A model generated the notes under the pieces. It searched no databases and had not been told where the DNA came from. It saw nothing but the letters and a program-made list of their open reading frames with translations. Positions 4,400-5,490 of a stretch of 5,490 nt of DNA are shown in pieces; the first letter of the stretch is position 1; each line of letters opens with the position of its first letter. The position numbers and the translations under genes were made by a program. Origin of the DNA: JAHJFW01 sp038065635. Its GTDB lineage: Bacteria; Patescibacteriota; Patescibacteriia; 2-12-FULL-60-25. Location of the stretch: the NCBI GenBank assembly GCA_038065635.1, contig JBBTQP010000055.1, positions 1-5,490 on the forward strand, given 5' to 3'.

Positions 4400-4867
4400 A
4401 TGTCTAACCGCCACCTCGCACGAGCAATAGCGATGCAATCTCTATACGAGTGGGATTTTCATCATGGCGAACGCGAAGCGGCTCCGATTTTGGAACGCAA
4501 TCTTGAAGAGCTTGCGCCGGAGATGGACGAAAAGGATTTTGCAAAAAGTCTGGTGGTTGGTTTACTGGAACACCGTGATGAGATCGACGGCATGATTACA
4601 AAATTCGCGCCTGATTGGCCGTTGGAAAAAATCACGACAGTTGATCGCAACGTTCTACGCATCGGAACGTACGAGTTGGTTTTCAACGACGAAATACCGT
4701 CAAAAGTCGCGATCAATGAAGCCATCGAACTCGCAAAAACGTTCGGCGGAGAATCATCCGGAAAGTTCGTCAACGGCGTTCTCGGTGCGGTGTACAGAAA
4801 TCAGATAGAACAAGGACACGTTAAATCATCCGACGTTCCTAAAGAAAAGAAAGAAGAAACCGAATGA
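4400..4867 (+). CDS. nusB: Transcription antitermination factor NusB
   Basis: An all-helical RNA-binding protein that pairs with ribosomal protein S10 (NusE) on boxA RNA to keep RNA polymerase reading through rRNA operons. The 155 residues follow the family closely: RHLARAIAMQSLYEWD at the N-terminus (4-19), a central helical part, then the signature block IDR/VDR-NVLRIGTYEL (81-92), IPSKVAINEAIELAKTFG (99-116) and KFVNGVLGAVYRN (122-134). E. coli NusB has 139 residues; the excess is mostly a charged C-terminal tail (about 140-155, ending KEKKEETE). The start at ATG 4400 fits the family; no Shine-Dalgarno precedes it. The TGA stop lies three bases before rnc, pointing to one transcript and possibly coupled translation. 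Confidence 0.96.
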   Translation: MSNRHLARAIAMQSLYEWDFHHGEREAAPILERNLEELAPEMDEKDFAKSLVVGLLEHRDEIDGMITKFAPDWPLEKITTVDRNVLRIGTYELVFNDEIPSKVAINEAIELAKTFGGESSGKFVNGVLGAVYRNQIEQGHVKSSDVPKEKKEETE

Positions 4868-4870
4868 CCT

Positions 4871-5490
4871 ATGGAATCGCAGAAAGACTATTCAGTTCTC
4901 GAAAAACGTCTTGGGTACACGTTCAAGGACAAAAGCATACTCATCCAGTCAATAACCCATCGTTCATATTTGAACGAGCACGCAAACTTTCCCTATCCTC
5001 ACAATGAGAGATTGGAATTTTTAGGCGACGCGGTACTCGAACTCTCCGTAACCGAGCACTTGTTCCAAAACTACGCCAATCCGGAAGGAGAGCTCACAAC
5101 GTGGCGATCCGCGCTCGTAAACGCAAAAACGCTGGCCGGTATCGCGAACCAACTTCAATTTGAAGATTTTCTTTTGATGTCAAAGGGCGAAGCGAGAGAC
5201 AAAGATTCAAAAGCGAGGATGTACATCTTGGCAAACGCGATCGAAGCTATCATGGGAGCGATCTACATAGACGGAGGAATGAAGGCTGCGGATCAATTCG
5301 TCAAAACGCATATTCTCACGCACCTACCTTTCATCCTGCAACACTCGCTGTACGTCGACCCGAAAAGCAAGTTCCAAGAAACCGCGCAAGACGTTCTCGG
5401 AATCACGCCGTCATACAAAGTCTTGTCCGAAGTAGGACCGGATCACCAAAAAGAATTCACGGTCGGAGTATTTTTAGAAAAAGAAATGGT
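4871..5490 (+). CDS. rnc: Ribonuclease III, 3' end cut off by window
   Basis: Cuts double-stranded RNA, including 16S and 23S precursors, as a homodimer with Mg ions. The 206 residues visible cover the full RNase III domain: the signature HNERLEFLGDAVLEL (44-58) with E46, E49 and D53, then the helix ILANAIEAIMGAIYIDGG (119-136) with E125. The dsRNA-binding domain begins near 163 (DPKSKFQE...) and runs to the window edge, lacking its last alpha helix and roughly 20-30 residues. Against E. coli RNase III, E46, E49, D53 and E125 match E38, E41, D45 and E117, but N122 replaces D114, usually an Asp metal ligand. Start ATG 4871 lies three bases after the nusB stop. There is no clear Shine-Dalgarno, only purine-rich sequence in the nusB tail; coupling to nusB is likely. 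Confidence 0.95.
   Translation, partial: MESQKDYSVLEKRLGYTFKDKSILIQSITHRSYLNEHANFPYPHNERLEFLGDAVLELSVTEHLFQNYANPEGELTTWRSALVNAKTLAGIANQLQFEDFLLMSKGEARDKDSKARMYILANAIEAIMGAIYIDGGMKAADQFVKTHILTHLPFILQHSLYVDPKSKFQETAQDVLGITPSYKVLSEVGPDHQKEFTVGVFLEKEM

Noticed and set aside
1..5490. CRISPR array, or a genetic code with UGA read as an amino acid
   Set aside because: No regularly spaced direct repeats are seen; TGA ends nusB and the orphan gene at expected places and Trp is encoded by TGG.

Overview
The window looks like a chromosomal segment of a Candidate Phyla Radiation (Patescibacteria, Parcubacteria-like) bacterium. This is inferred from four things: a long NDK with an archaeal-like insertion, an L32 beginning MGLPGHRR, a secreted protein with an N-terminal repeat type I associate with these genomes, and resident genes that mostly lack Shine-Dalgarno sequences. 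TGA acts as a stop in nusB and in the orphan gene, so the standard bacterial code fits. The phylum call rests on remembered family resemblance, not on a search.

Left part (1-353): a perfect 10-bp REP/IS200-IS605-end-like hairpin, two small hairpins, a minus-strand tRNA-Pro(GGG) with encoded CCA, and an intrinsic terminator pointing right with no obvious + strand gene to serve. Positions 354-611 hold no convincing gene. A GC-rich minus-strand orphan gene (664-1245) follows, with a strong SD, its own promoter candidate and its own terminator. Sampled lines from about 420 to 1080 are 60-65% GC, against 47-52% in two resident-gene lines, so this block may be acquired. Next comes a large imperfect palindrome (1320-1430) whose arms share blocks like a mobile palindromic repeat.

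Centre (1443-4038): ndk on the minus strand and a 622-residue secreted multidomain protein on the plus strand, fired from back-to-back promoters in a 104-base gap. The secreted protein has a signal peptide, an N-terminal tandem repeat and four Ig-like domains, each with a short Cys-x5/7-Cys pair. It ends in a UUCG-loop terminator usable in both directions.

Right part (4070-5490): a probable housekeeping operon rpmF-nusB-rnc (ribosomal protein L32, antitermination factor NusB, RNase III). All three products touch ribosome production: NusB aids rRNA transcription, RNase III cuts rRNA precursors, L32 is a 50S protein. Two proteins are atypical: L32 has lost all four zinc-ribbon cysteines, and RNase III has Asn where a catalytic-site Asp is usual. 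rnc runs off the right edge.
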